NCBI RefSeq assembly: GCF_028437565.1
Contig: NZ_JAMRYR010000001.1
Span: 62,001-126,000, forward strand
From: Actinomyces sp. B33
Lineage (GTDB): Bacteria; Actinomycetota; Actinomycetes; Actinomycetales; Actinomycetaceae
DNA length: 64,000 nucleotides
Reading direction: 5' to 3'
A program made the translations under genes and the position numbers. The notes under the pieces are model-generated. The model was not told the origin of the DNA. It was given only the letters and a program-made list of their open reading frames with translations, and made no database searches. This document shows positions 39,182 through 47,564 of the stretch, in pieces (position 1 is the first letter of the stretch; each line of letters opens with the position of its first letter).

Positions 39182-40114
39182 TCAGCGCCTCTCCCAGTCG
39201 GGGGCCGACGCGCTCTCGGCCGCGGCGAGGTGGTCGGAGGGGACGACCATCACCGGGCACGTCGAGTGGGAGATCACCGTCTGCGAGGTCGATCCGAGGA
39301 GGACGCCCGCCAGGCCGCCGCGGCCCCGCGTCCCGACGACGACCAGGTCGACGGCGGTCGAGAACTCGACGAGGAGCGACGAGGGGGTCCCGTCGAGGGC
39401 GTGCCGGGCGACGTCGATGCGGCGCCCGGCGAGGGCCTCGTCGATGGCGGCCCCCATCCCCTTGCGGACGTCCCTGAGGAGCCCGGCGTGGTCGGCGCCC
39501 GTCGGCATCCACGCGACCATCGTCGCACCCGTCTGGATGGGGATGGCCGAGACCGCGGTCAGGCGCGCGTCCCACGTCTGCGCCTCGTCGATGGCCCGTC
39601 GCAGGGCCGAGGAGGGGACGTCGGAGCCGTCGACGCCGACGACGATCCTCTCGACGGGCATGAACTTCTTGCCGGACGTGTGCTTGGGGACGATGACGAC
39701 GGGGCATTTGGCGTGGGCGGGGAGCGCGGACGAGACCGTGCCGAGGAGCCGATCGGCGAATCCGCCTCCTCCTCGCGATCCGACGACGACGAGATCGACC
39801 TCGCGGGACATCTCGACGAGGACCCCGGCGGGGTCGCCGGGCTCGATCGACCCGGAGACGATGGAGCCGCCGTGAGCGCGGGCGTGGTCGACGGCCTCGT
39901 CGACGACCTGCTGGGCGCCCCGCCTGAGGGCCTCGTCGTCGAGGATCGCGTACCCGCCGTCGAGGGCGGCCGCCGAGTATGAGGCCAGGGCGTAGGTGCA
40001 CAGGACGTGGATGCGCGCTCCGGTTCGGGCGGCGCGGCCTGCGGCCCAGGAAACGGCGGCGAGGCTCTCCGTCGAGCCGTCCACGCCGACCAGGATGACT
40101 TCGGTGGAACCCAT
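39182..40114 (-). CDS. universal stress protein with two Usp domains
   Basis: A 310-residue tandem UspA protein. Each half starts with a strand of the form ILVGVDGS / IVVGVDGS (about residues 6-13 and 160-167). Each ends with the ATP-binding loop: GSRGGGGFADRLLGTVSSAL in the first and GTRGRGGLAGVLLGSTSQTV in the second, matching G-2x-G-9x-G(S/T). Such proteins bind ATP in the cytosol and help survival under stress or low oxygen. GAGGAGGA precedes the ATG at 40114; an upstream in-frame ATG lacks a ribosome site. Stands alone. Confidence 0.93.
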   Translation of the reverse strand: MGSTEVILVGVDGSTESLAAVSWAAGRAARTGARIHVLCTYALASYSAAALDGGYAILDDEALRRGAQQVVDEAVDHARAHGGSIVSGSIEPGDPAGVLVEMSREVDLVVVGSRGGGGFADRLLGTVSSALPAHAKCPVVIVPKHTSGKKFMPVERIVVGVDGSDVPSSALRRAIDEAQTWDARLTAVSAIPIQTGATMVAWMPTGADHAGLLRDVRKGMGAAIDEALAGRRIDVARHALDGTPSSLLVEFSTAVDLVVVGTRGRGGLAGVLLGSTSQTVISHSTCPVMVVPSDHLAAAESASAPDWERR

Positions 40115-40193
40115 GATGTCCTCCTCGTGATGTGAGTCACTCTTATTGTGCCTCATCATCGCCGATCCGGTGAACGCCTTCCCCGGAAAAGGC

Positions 40194-40229
40194 CGGGGGC
40201 TCGTCGACCGGACGGTCGACGAGCCCCCG
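40194..40229 (-). terminator. terminator of the NlpC/P60 gene
   Basis: A perfect 16-bp stem (40194-40209 with 40214-40229), loop GGAC, 17 bases past the stop. No T-run. Confidence 0.8.
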
Positions 40230-40245
40230 AAAGGAAAGAGAAAGC

Positions 40246-40977
40246 TCAGTAGCGCACGTAGTAGCCGCCGCCGCGGACAGCGGACACTCGCGAGAGCGCG
40301 CCGGGGACGGTGGCCTCGACCATCTGCCCCCCGCCGATGTAGATCGCCACGTGACCCGGGTAGGCGACGATGTCGCCGGGCTGCGGGTCCGACACGATGG
40401 TCCCGCCGGCCGCCTGCGCGGACGACGAATGCGGGAGGTTGATGCCGACCTGGGCGTAGGCGTACTTGACGAGGCCCGAGCAGTCGAGCCCGGCCAGGCT
40501 CTCCCCGGCGTAGACGTAGGGGATGCCGGTCAGGGCCAGCGCGATCGACGCGATGTCGGAGCCGGCGGCGTTGAGGGCCGCGGCCGCGCCGATCGTCGAC
40601 GCGCCGTCGATCTCCGCGCGGGACTCGGACCGGTCGGCCGCCTGGGCGGCGTCCTCGACGGCCGGCTCAGCGGCCGGGCCCTCGGCGGTCGCCGTGATCT
40701 CCTCGAGGTCCCACGCGATGTCGGGGACGTCGATGGTCATCACCGGCTGGGCGGCGACGGTCATCGGCTCGACGGCGCGAGCGGGGGCGGTGGGCGCCTC
40801 GGTCGGGGCGGCGTTCGCGGCCCCGCCGACGACGGCGGTCAGCGCCAGGCCGGTGACGGAGGCCAGCGCGACCGGGCGGACGGCGCTCATGGAGGTAATG
40901 GTGTCAGCCAGTTCAGTGACCGGAGCCATCGGACGGCGGGCCATGCGATGACGCGGAGCGGGTTGAGCTGTAGTCAC
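40246..40977 (-). CDS. secreted NlpC/P60 peptidoglycan endopeptidase
   Basis: A 243-residue exported cell-wall hydrolase. An Arg-rich N-terminus, a hydrophobic stretch (about 33-55) and ANAAP form a signal peptide with cleavage near residue 57. A variable Ala/Pro/Glu linker follows. The C-terminal NlpC/P60 domain (about 138-243) has the nucleophile in YVYAGESLAGLDCSGLVKYA, the general-base His in PGDIVAYPGHVAIYIGGG and a final HVAIY-strand context. It cleaves stem peptides between D-Glu and the diamino acid. The start is GTG with AGGGAGAA upstream. A c-di-AMP riboswitch occupies the leader, linking expression to turgor or wall state. Confidence 0.92.
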   Translation of the reverse strand: MTTAQPAPRHRMARRPMAPVTELADTITSMSAVRPVALASVTGLALTAVVGGAANAAPTEAPTAPARAVEPMTVAAQPVMTIDVPDIAWDLEEITATAEGPAAEPAVEDAAQAADRSESRAEIDGASTIGAAAALNAAGSDIASIALALTGIPYVYAGESLAGLDCSGLVKYAYAQVGINLPHSSSAQAAGGTIVSDPQPGDIVAYPGHVAIYIGGGQMVEATVPGALSRVSAVRGGGYYVRY

Positions 40978-41000
40978 GTGTGGTTTTTCTCCCTGTTGAA

Positions 41001-41140
41001 CCTACGAGGTCAGCTGTCGGATTCGGGCAGGAGAGCCCGGCTCGGTTTCCCGAGCTTCACCCCAAGGCCCTGTCGGGCCGAAGATGGTTCCCCCGTGTTG
41101 GACCGGATGTCCCGCACTCCTCACGGTCCAACCTCGGTGG
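41001..41140 (-). promoter_or_regulatory. c-di-AMP riboswitch (ydaO/yuaA class)
   Basis: On the minus strand the leader of the NlpC/P60 gene contains the conserved ydaO blocks in order: CGGGGGAACCA, TTGGGGTGAA, a variable hairpin GCTCGGGAAACCGAGC, GGGCTCTCCTGCCCGAATCC and GACAGCTGACCTCGTAGG. The outer helix pairs CGAGGT (41131-41136) with ACCTCG (41005-41010). This class binds cyclic di-AMP and in actinobacteria commonly controls rpf or NlpC/P60 wall hydrolases, usually switching them off. The ribosome site AGGGAGAA follows the aptamer at once; I see no separate terminator hairpin. Confidence 0.9.
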
Positions 41141-41248
41141 ATGAGGAGCGGGGTGGTCGATCGACCAAGAGCAAGAGTAACGACTCCCGAGCCGAATGTC
41201 ACGCGACGGTAACGACACTGTGTCGTGTCCGATAACCGGCCCCGCCGC

Positions 41249-41926
41249 TCACTCCTTCTCGACGAAGAGATGGGGGGACAGGGCGACGGGAATCGTCACG
41301 TACCCGGACACCGCGCCGGCCTCGTCGATCGCGCTGATCCGCACGACGTCGCCGTGGACCGACAGCCCCACCCGGGCGCCCGGGACGAGGCCGAGTTCGG
41401 CGAAGGACGCGATGAGGCCCTCCTCGGCCTGAATGGGCTCCCCGATGCGAACGATCCGCATGATGAGATCGTCCGGGGTGCGCACCGCGATCTCCACGGA
41501 CTCCCCACGGCGCTCGAGGCCCGCGCCCGGAACCGGATTCCCATAGGGGTCGACATCGGTGGTCTCGAGGAGATCGACGAGGCGCGTCTCGACCCGATCC
41601 GACATCACGTGCTCCCACCGGCACGCCTCCTCGTGGACGAGCGCCCAGTCCAGGCCGATGACGTCGAGGAGGAGGCGCTCGGCGAGGCGGTGCTTGCGCA
41701 GGACGTCGGTGGCCAGACGACGGCCCTCCTCCGTCAGGTCCAGGCGCCGGTCCCCCATGACGTGCAGCAGCCCGTCGCGCTCCATGCGCGCCACCGTCTG
41801 GGAGACCGTCGGCCCGGAATGGCCCAGCCTCTCGACGATCCTCGCACGCAGGGGGGTCACCCCGTCCTCCTCCATCTCGAGGATGGTCTTGAGGTACATC
41901 TCGGTGGTATCGATGAGGTCGCCCAC
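41249..41926 (-). CDS. DtxR/IdeR-family iron-dependent regulator
   Basis: A 225-residue metal-sensing repressor, the length of DtxR/IdeR with the SH3-like third domain. The winged helix reads LIDTTEMYLKTILEMEEDGV, then TPLRARIVERLGHSGPTVSQ and TVARMERDGLL, nearly the DtxR consensus. The metal and dimer domain has HKHRLAERLL-like RKHRLAERLLLDVIGL and EEACRWEHVMSDRVETRL with the metal-ligand Cys and Glu/His. GTG start with AAGGAG. Fe2+-loaded protein would repress iron uptake genes; it could control the importer operon at the left edge of the window, but that promoter is outside. MntR-like manganese sensing is less likely given the third domain. Confidence 0.93.
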   Translation of the reverse strand: MGDLIDTTEMYLKTILEMEEDGVTPLRARIVERLGHSGPTVSQTVARMERDGLLHVMGDRRLDLTEEGRRLATDVLRKHRLAERLLLDVIGLDWALVHEEACRWEHVMSDRVETRLVDLLETTDVDPYGNPVPGAGLERRGESVEIAVRTPDDLIMRIVRIGEPIQAEEGLIASFAELGLVPGARVGLSVHGDVVRISAIDEAGAVSGYVTIPVALSPHLFVEKE

Positions 41927-42088
41927 AATGAGCTCCTTCCAGGCGCGCGCCGATCCGTGGTCCGACCAGGATATGCCGGGCCGAGGAACCTCTCACGGGA
42001 ATGGCCTCCCGGCGCCGAAGACCGCCGTTAGAGCCGCCCGTTCCGACCGGAATATGCGCATCGGTCCCGTCATCGAATTGCGCGACGC

Positions 42089-42094
42089 TACATT
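42089..42094 (+). promoter_or_regulatory. candidate -10 box for leaderless serC mRNA
   Basis: TACATT ends 6 bases before the serC ATG at 42101, with no Shine-Dalgarno sequence between, the layout of leaderless actinobacterial messages. The -35 region is not recognisable. Confidence 0.45.
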
Positions 42095-42100
42095 GGGGCC

Positions 42101-43216
42101 ATGCCTGAGCTCCCCTCGATCCCCCCGCGCCTGCTGCCCGCCGACGGCCGTTTCGGATCCGGGCCCTCGCGGATCCGCCCGAGCCACACGCGAGCCCTCG
42201 CCGCCTCCCCCCTGCTCGGCACCTCCCACCGGCAAGCGCCCGTCAAGGGCCTCGTCTCGTCGATCCGCCGCGGGCTCGGCGATCTCCTGCGCGCCCCCGA
42301 CGGCTACGAGGTGGTCCTGGGCAACGGCGGGGCCACCGCCTTCTGGGATGCGGCCTGCGCGAGCCTGATCCGCGAACGAGCCGCCTTCGCCGTCTTCGGC
42401 GCCTTCGGCGCGAAATTCGCCGACGAAGCGCGGCGCGCCCCCCACCTCGACGATCCGATCGTCGTCGAGGCCCCCGCCGGGCGCCTCGCCCGCCTGAACG
42501 GCGACGAGGACGCGGACGTCTTCGCCCACCCCCACCACGAGACCTCCACCGGCGTCGTCTCGCCCGTCGAGCGCCTCGGGCCGGCCGACGCCCTGACCCT
42601 CGTCGACGCCACCTCGATCGCCGGGGCCCATCGGGTCGACCTCGCCCAGACCGACGCCTACTACTTCTCCCCGCAAAAAGCCCTCGGATCCGACGGGGGG
42701 CTGTGGATCGCCGTCCTGTCCCCCGCGGCCCTCGACCGGGCCCGGGAGCTGTCACGGGCCCCAGGCCGATGGGTTCCCGCCTTCCTCGACCTCGACGCCG
42801 CAGCGCGCAATTCCCTCAACAACCAGACCCTCAACACCCCCGCGATCGCCACCCTCGTCCTCCTCGACGAGCAGATCCGCTGGCTCCTCGGTCTCGGGGG
42901 GATCGAGGCCGCCGCCGCGCGGGCGGGCGCCGCCTCCGACCTCGTCTACCGGTGGGCCGAGGCCTGCCCCCTGGCCCGCCCCTTCGTCGACGACCCGGCG
43001 CTGCGCTCCCCCGTCGTCGCAACCGTCGAATTCGACGCCTCCGTCGACGCCCGCGCCATCGCCGACCACCTGCGCGCCCACGGGATCGTCGACCTGGGCG
43101 CCTACCGGGGGGTCGGCGACAACCAGATGCGCATCGCGACCTGGCCGTCGACGCCGACGGAGGACGTCGAGGCGCTCCTCGCCTGCCTGGATTTCACCCT
43201 CGCCGCCATGGGCTGA
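42101..43216 (+). CDS. serC: phosphoserine transaminase
   Basis: PLP enzyme of serine synthesis, converting 3-phosphohydroxypyruvate to phosphoserine. 371 residues, the size of the actinobacterial SerC class. Marks are the N-terminal DGRFGSGPSRIRPSH, the GTSHRQAPVKGLV substrate loop, GNGGATAFWDAA, HHETSTGVV, LVDATSIAGAHRVDL with the PLP-binding Asp, and the lysine loop DAYYFSPQKALGSDGGLW. The C-terminal YRGVGDNQMRIATWPS is also typical. It stands alone and converges on the MFS gene 21 bases away. Confidence 0.94.
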   Translation: MPELPSIPPRLLPADGRFGSGPSRIRPSHTRALAASPLLGTSHRQAPVKGLVSSIRRGLGDLLRAPDGYEVVLGNGGATAFWDAACASLIRERAAFAVFGAFGAKFADEARRAPHLDDPIVVEAPAGRLARLNGDEDADVFAHPHHETSTGVVSPVERLGPADALTLVDATSIAGAHRVDLAQTDAYYFSPQKALGSDGGLWIAVLSPAALDRARELSRAPGRWVPAFLDLDAAARNSLNNQTLNTPAIATLVLLDEQIRWLLGLGGIEAAAARAGAASDLVYRWAEACPLARPFVDDPALRSPVVATVEFDASVDARAIADHLRAHGIVDLGAYRGVGDNQMRIATWPSTPTEDVEALLACLDFTLAAMG

Positions 43217-43237
43217 CCCCGCGCCGCCGCGGCCGCC

Positions 43238-44557
43238 TCAATCCGTCTGGTTCGCCAGGCGCTCGACGGCGGCCGCCTCCTGGGACATCCGCGCCCGCTC
43301 GACCGGCCCCTCGAACACGATCGGCCGGCGCCGCGAATGCGAGAGCCGCACGTGCACGTCCCAGTGGATCATCGCCCACACCCCGCACAAGACGGCGACG
43401 AGCAGCGACCCGATGCCGCCGACGAGGATCGACCACCGGGCCCCCCACTGCTCGCCGATCCACCCGACGAGGGGCGCCCCGACCGGCGTCGAGCCGAGGA
43501 AGATCATCGTGTACAGGCTCATGACCCGACCCCGCATCCGCTCGTCCGTCGAGATCTGGATCGTCGCATTCGCCGCCGTCACCATCGTCAGCATCGCCAG
43601 CCCCGTCGGGATCGAGGCGGCCGCGAAGGCCACGTAGGTCGGCGCGAGGCCCAGGAGGATCTCCAGAACCCCGAAGAGGGCGGCCGCGACGATGATCATC
43701 CTCAGCCGGGGATGGGCGCGCCGGGCCGCGAGGAGCGACCCGGCCAGGGCGCCGACCGCCATGCACGACGAGAGGAGGCCGTACTCCCCGGCCGCCTTGC
43801 CGAAGACCTCGGTCGCCATGAGGGCGCTCGTCATCTGGAAGTTCATGCCCAACGCGGAGACGACGGTCACCGTGCACAGGATCATCAGGATGTCCGGCCG
43901 CGCCAGGACGTAGGCGACGCCCTCGCGGATCTGGCCCTTCGCGCGGGGGACCGCCGTGCGGGCGACGAGGAGGTCGCGGCGCATGAGGGCGAGCGCGGTG
44001 ATGGGGGCGGCGAAGAACAGCGAGTTGGCGACGAGGACCCATCCCGTGCCCACGGCGTCGATGAGCAGGCCGGACACGGCCGGGCCGATGAGGCGGGCCG
44101 CGTTGAACGCCGTCGAGTTGAGGCCCACGGCGTTGGCCAGGGAGTCGACGGGGACCAGTTCGGAGACGAACGCCTGGCGCGCCGGCGAGTCGACGGCCCC
44201 GGCAACCCCGCCGATCAGGGCGAGGACGTAGACGTGCCACAGCTGGGCCGTCCCCGTCAGGACGAGGGCGCCGAGGATCAGGGCGCACGCCCCGGTAGCG
44301 CCCTGGCAGGCCTGGAGGATCCGCCGCCTGTCGAGGCGGTCGACGAGGACCCCCGCCCACGGGGACAGGAGGAGGATCGGGAGGAACTGGAGGGCGGTGA
44401 CGACGCCGATCTGCGTCCCGGAATTGTCGGTGAGAACGGTCAGGACGAGCCAGTCCTGGGCGACGCGCTGCATCCACGACCCGGTCGAGGCGATGAGGCT
44501 GGCGAAGAACCAGAGCCGGAAGTTGACATGGGACAGCGACTGGAACGTCCGGGACAC
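43238..44557 (-). CDS. MFS transporter, EntS-like (MFS_3) exporter
   Basis: A 439-residue major-facilitator exporter with about 12 membrane helices. The opening NFRLWFFASLIASTGSWMQR followed by VAQDWLVLTVLTDNS is the hallmark of the MFS_3/EntS-like group, and GVLVDRLDRRRIL is the loop 2-3 motif A. The group includes the enterobactin exporter EntS as well as many drug exporters. The substrate cannot be read here. GTG start with AGGAGGTGG. A terminator separates it from the permease gene upstream, so it probably has its own promoter. Confidence 0.85.
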   Translation of the reverse strand: MSRTFQSLSHVNFRLWFFASLIASTGSWMQRVAQDWLVLTVLTDNSGTQIGVVTALQFLPILLLSPWAGVLVDRLDRRRILQACQGATGACALILGALVLTGTAQLWHVYVLALIGGVAGAVDSPARQAFVSELVPVDSLANAVGLNSTAFNAARLIGPAVSGLLIDAVGTGWVLVANSLFFAAPITALALMRRDLLVARTAVPRAKGQIREGVAYVLARPDILMILCTVTVVSALGMNFQMTSALMATEVFGKAAGEYGLLSSCMAVGALAGSLLAARRAHPRLRMIIVAAALFGVLEILLGLAPTYVAFAAASIPTGLAMLTMVTAANATIQISTDERMRGRVMSLYTMIFLGSTPVGAPLVGWIGEQWGARWSILVGGIGSLLVAVLCGVWAMIHWDVHVRLSHSRRRPIVFEGPVERARMSQEAAAVERLANQTD

Positions 44558-44603
44558 GACGGTCCACCTCCTGGGGTGCGGGGATCGTCTCCGAGGATAC
44601 GAG

Positions 44604-44632
44604 GGACCCGCGGGAGGCGCTCCCGCGGGTCC
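44604..44632 (-). terminator. terminator of the NCS2 permease gene
   Basis: A perfect 13-bp stem (GGACCCGCGGGAG and complement), loop GCG, 19 bases past the permease stop and before the MFS gene. Confidence 0.8.
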
Positions 44633-44651
44633 GTCGTGCGGAATCGGCGAT

Positions 44652-46097
44652 TCAGCCGAGCAGGGCCTGGATCGGCCCCATAAGGAAGTAGACGACGAAG
44701 AGCGCGCCGACGAGCCACATGATCGGATGGATCCTCTTCGCCTTGCCGCTGGCGACCATGAGGATGACGTGGGAGATGAAGCCGACGCCGATGCCGACGG
44801 AGATCGAGTACCCGAACGGCATCAGGGCGATCGTCAGGAACGCCGGGATGGCCAGTTCCGGGGCCTTCCAGTCGATGTCCGTGACCTGCGTCATCATGAG
44901 GAAGCCGACGAACACGAGGGCCGTCGAGGCGGCCTCGGTCGGGACGACCTCGACGAGCGGGGCGAGGAACGTCGACAGGAGGAAGAGGACGCCGGTGACG
45001 ACCGAGGACAGGCCGGTCCTGGCGCCGTCGGCGACGCCCGACGCGGACTCGACGAAGGAGGTGTTCGAGGAGACCCCGCCGACGCCGCCGGCGACGGCCG
45101 CGAGGGAGTCGATGAGGAGGATCTGACGGGTCCGCTCGGGGTTGCCGTTCTCGTCGAGGAGGCCGCCCTCGGATCCGACGGCGACCATGGTCCCCATGGT
45201 GTCGAAGAAATCGGCGAGCATGAGCGAGAAGATCGTCAGGCACACCGAGACGACGCCGAGCGTCGAGAAGGCCCCGAGCATGTCGACCTTGCCGAGGGTG
45301 TCGAAGACGGGCAGGGCGATCGGCGATCCGGACAGGGCCGGGACGGTCTGGCCCCAGCCGGTCGCGTTCTCCTGAGAGCGCAGGCCGAGGTGCCCGAAGG
45401 ACTCGGCGAGGACCGCGATGACCGTGGCGACGGCGATGGCGATGAGGACGGCACCGCGCACGTTGCGCACGTAGAGGACGAACATGAGGAACAGGCCGAC
45501 GACGAAGACGAGGGCCGGCCAGCCGGACAGGGAGCCGGAGATGCCGAACTCGACGGGGGTGGCGCCGGCGCGGACGATGCCGGCGTTGACCAGGCCGATG
45601 AGGGCGACGAACAGGCCCAGGCCGACGGTGATCGCGGTCTTGAGGTGGGCGGGGACCGCCTTGAAGACGGCCTCGCGGAAGCCCGTGAGGACGAGGAGGG
45701 TGATGAGGATGCCCTCCCAGGCGATGACGCCCATCGCCTCCCCGTAGGACAGGCCCGATCCGAGGACGAGGGTGAAGGCCACGAGGGCGTTGATGCCCAG
45801 GCCGGCGGCCAGGGCGAGCGGGTAGTTCGCGACGACGCCCATGAGGATCGTCATGACGCCGGCGACGAGGGCGGTGCCCGCGGCGATTCCGGCGCTCGTA
45901 ATGGAACCATCCTCGGGCAGTGCTGCACCGAGGATGGCGGGGTTGACGACGAGGATGTAGGCCATCGCGAAGAACGTGACGACTCCTCCTCGGATCTCAC
46001 GGGCGACGGTCGATCCGCGCTGCGTGATGTGGAAGAAACGGTCGATGGACTGTGCGGCCGATGATGGGGATGAGACGGCCTTGGTGCGTGTGCTCAC
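44652..46097 (-). CDS. NCS2-family purine permease (AzgA/PbuG-like)
   Basis: A 481-residue inner-membrane permease for adenine, guanine or hypoxanthine with proton symport. The family opening is clear: EIRGGVVTFFAMAYILVVNP, then AGIAAGTALVAGVMTILMGV and NYPLALAAGLGINALVAFT. The later signature SSNTSFVESASGVADGARTG marks the AzgA-like subgroup. About 12-14 membrane segments cover the protein. GTG start. I checked the 106-base leader for a purine riboswitch and saw none. Which purine is carried is not shown. Confidence 0.92.
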   Translation of the reverse strand: MSTRTKAVSSPSSAAQSIDRFFHITQRGSTVAREIRGGVVTFFAMAYILVVNPAILGAALPEDGSITSAGIAAGTALVAGVMTILMGVVANYPLALAAGLGINALVAFTLVLGSGLSYGEAMGVIAWEGILITLLVLTGFREAVFKAVPAHLKTAITVGLGLFVALIGLVNAGIVRAGATPVEFGISGSLSGWPALVFVVGLFLMFVLYVRNVRGAVLIAIAVATVIAVLAESFGHLGLRSQENATGWGQTVPALSGSPIALPVFDTLGKVDMLGAFSTLGVVSVCLTIFSLMLADFFDTMGTMVAVGSEGGLLDENGNPERTRQILLIDSLAAVAGGVGGVSSNTSFVESASGVADGARTGLSSVVTGVLFLLSTFLAPLVEVVPTEAASTALVFVGFLMMTQVTDIDWKAPELAIPAFLTIALMPFGYSISVGIGVGFISHVILMVASGKAKRIHPIMWLVGALFVVYFLMGPIQALLG

Positions 46098-46203
46098 AGG
46101 TTAATCGTGCACGGCGATGACATCCGGTGGCAAAGGCGTTCACCGTGACATTCGCCGCTTCCACCGACGCGCCCGCCGGTCCCCGGTCGGGCGATCCTAG
46201 GTT

Positions 46204-46995
46204 TTACCGGGCGGACTCGTCCGTCCCGCGGTCGCGGGGCATCGGCTCGGAGTCGATCGCCCCGTCGTTGATCCGCGAGGGGCGCACCGGCCAGGCGGTG
46301 CCGGTCTTGGGGACGTCCGTCTCCGAGTGGGCGCCGCACGCGTGGTCGAGGCTGACGACGCGCCCGTCGTCGGGGGCCCACTCGTTGGCGCACACGCCGA
46401 AGATCGTCCTCATGCCGCCGGCCATCTTGAGGAGGAACCCGCAACTCGAGCACGTGCTGCGGGGCCTGCGCCCGCGCTCGGGACCCTGCTCGGAGCGGTA
46501 CCAGCGGGCGATCGCCTCGGCGCGCCCGTGCGCGGACAGGACGCGCGGCCTGCCGAGCCCGAGTTCGCGGATCACCGGCAGATCCGGGTCGTCGCCGGTG
46601 TCCTCGAACCCCTGGTCGAGGCGCTCGTCGTCGACGACGTAAGGGAGGACGTCCTCGCGGGTCAGGTCGCCCGGGCGCAGCCGATCCTCCCAGGGGACCC
46701 ATTCGGGGGCGAGGAGCGCGCCCTCGCCGGGCGTCAGGTCGACCTCGCAGACCGTCGCCGTGCGCCCCCGGGGCACACGGGCCACGGACACGGTCCAGCA
46801 CCACCCGGAGTACCCGGGCTCGGTGCAGGCGAACCAGTGGGTCCCCAACCGGTCGGCGTCCATGGTGAAGGCGATATGGTCGCCGACCTCGCGCGGATGG
46901 GCGATCGACCGCGCGGCCTCGCGGGCGGTCTCGACGGCGGCCTCGAGGACCGCGTCCTTCTTCACTGTGCGCGTGCGCGCGGTCTTCTCAGGCAT
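46204..46995 (-). CDS. DUF3027 protein
   Basis: A 263-residue actinobacterial protein of unknown function. Its DUF3027 features include an N-terminal helix AVLEAAVETAREAARSIAHP, the phrase HWFACTEPGYSGWCWTVSVA, WVPWEDRLRPGDL, and a cysteine cluster STCSSCGFLLKMAGGMRTIF followed by GVCANEWAPDDGRVV and HACGAHSE, probably a zinc site. Its ATG lies just past the cold-shock gene stop, overlapping that reading frame's final bases by eight positions. The pairing with a cold-shock protein is conserved in actinobacteria, suggesting a role with RNA. Confidence 0.88.
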   Translation of the reverse strand: MPEKTARTRTVKKDAVLEAAVETAREAARSIAHPREVGDHIAFTMDADRLGTHWFACTEPGYSGWCWTVSVARVPRGRTATVCEVDLTPGEGALLAPEWVPWEDRLRPGDLTREDVLPYVVDDERLDQGFEDTGDDPDLPVIRELGLGRPRVLSAHGRAEAIARWYRSEQGPERGRRPRSTCSSCGFLLKMAGGMRTIFGVCANEWAPDDGRVVSLDHACGAHSETDVPKTGTAWPVRPSRINDGAIDSEPMPRDRGTDESAR

Positions 46996-47365
46996 CGAAG
47001 TCCTCCGCGACGGCGCGCAGCACCTTCGCGATCATCTCGGCGTTGTCGGGGTATTTGCCGCGGCGCAGCGACCCGGAGGAGCCATCGAGAAGCTTGATGA
47101 GGTCCTCGACGACACCGACCATGGTCTCCGGCTTGCGGCGGCGGTGCTGGGCGATGGAGGCGGGCTGTTGGAGGATCCTCACCGACAGGGCCTGGGGGCC
47201 CTTGCGGCCATCGGCGACGCCGTACTCGACGCGCGTGCCGGCGCGGGGCGCGGGAGCGTCCTCGGGCAGGGCGGAGGCGTGGAGGAACACCTCGACTCCG
47301 TCGTCGCCCCCGATGAAACCGAAGCCGCGATCGGCGTCGAAGAACTTCACCTTGCCGGTCGGCAT
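46988..47365 (-). CDS. cold-shock domain protein with C-terminal extension
   Basis: A 125-residue protein. Residues 1-65 form a cold-shock domain: MPTGKVKFFDADRGFGFIGG holds RNP1 (RGFGFI), and VEVFLHASAL holds RNP2 (VFLH). Residues 66-125 are a helical extension absent from CspA, with MVGVVEDLIKLLDGSSGSLR and EMIAKVLRAVAEDFDA. It binds single-stranded RNA or DNA. GGAGG precedes the ATG. DUF3027 follows with an 8-base overlap. Confidence 0.9.
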   Translation of the reverse strand: MPTGKVKFFDADRGFGFIGGDDGVEVFLHASALPEDAPAPRAGTRVEYGVADGRKGPQALSVRILQQPASIAQHRRRKPETMVGVVEDLIKLLDGSSGSLRRGKYPDNAEMIAKVLRAVAEDFDA

Positions 47366-47420
47366 GGCCGCCTCCCCTCCGTTGTCGTCGTCCGCCCCGC
47401 ATGGGCGTCCCCCCATGATA

Positions 47421-47448
47421 CGGGGAGCCGGGGCGCCCCGGCTCCCCG
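47421..47448. repeat. 13-bp hairpin between divergent csp and TPM genes
   Basis: CGGGGAGCCGGGG and its complement with a 2-base loop. It lies 56 bases upstream of the cold-shock gene and 117 upstream of the TPM gene, so it terminates neither. It may be leader structure of the cold-shock message. Confidence 0.5.
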
Positions 47449-47564
47449 GGGACGCGTCCTCCGCGCGGGCGCGGCGACGACTTGCGGTCCCCCGACGGGC
47501 CCGAGCCGCGTAGGCTGGGCGCGACAGGCCCCGCCAAGAGCCACGCAAGAGCCAAGGAGGACCC

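Noticed and set aside
46098-46203. Purine riboswitch ahead of the NCS2 permease gene
   Set aside because: None of the conserved purine-aptamer loop sequences can be found in the leader.
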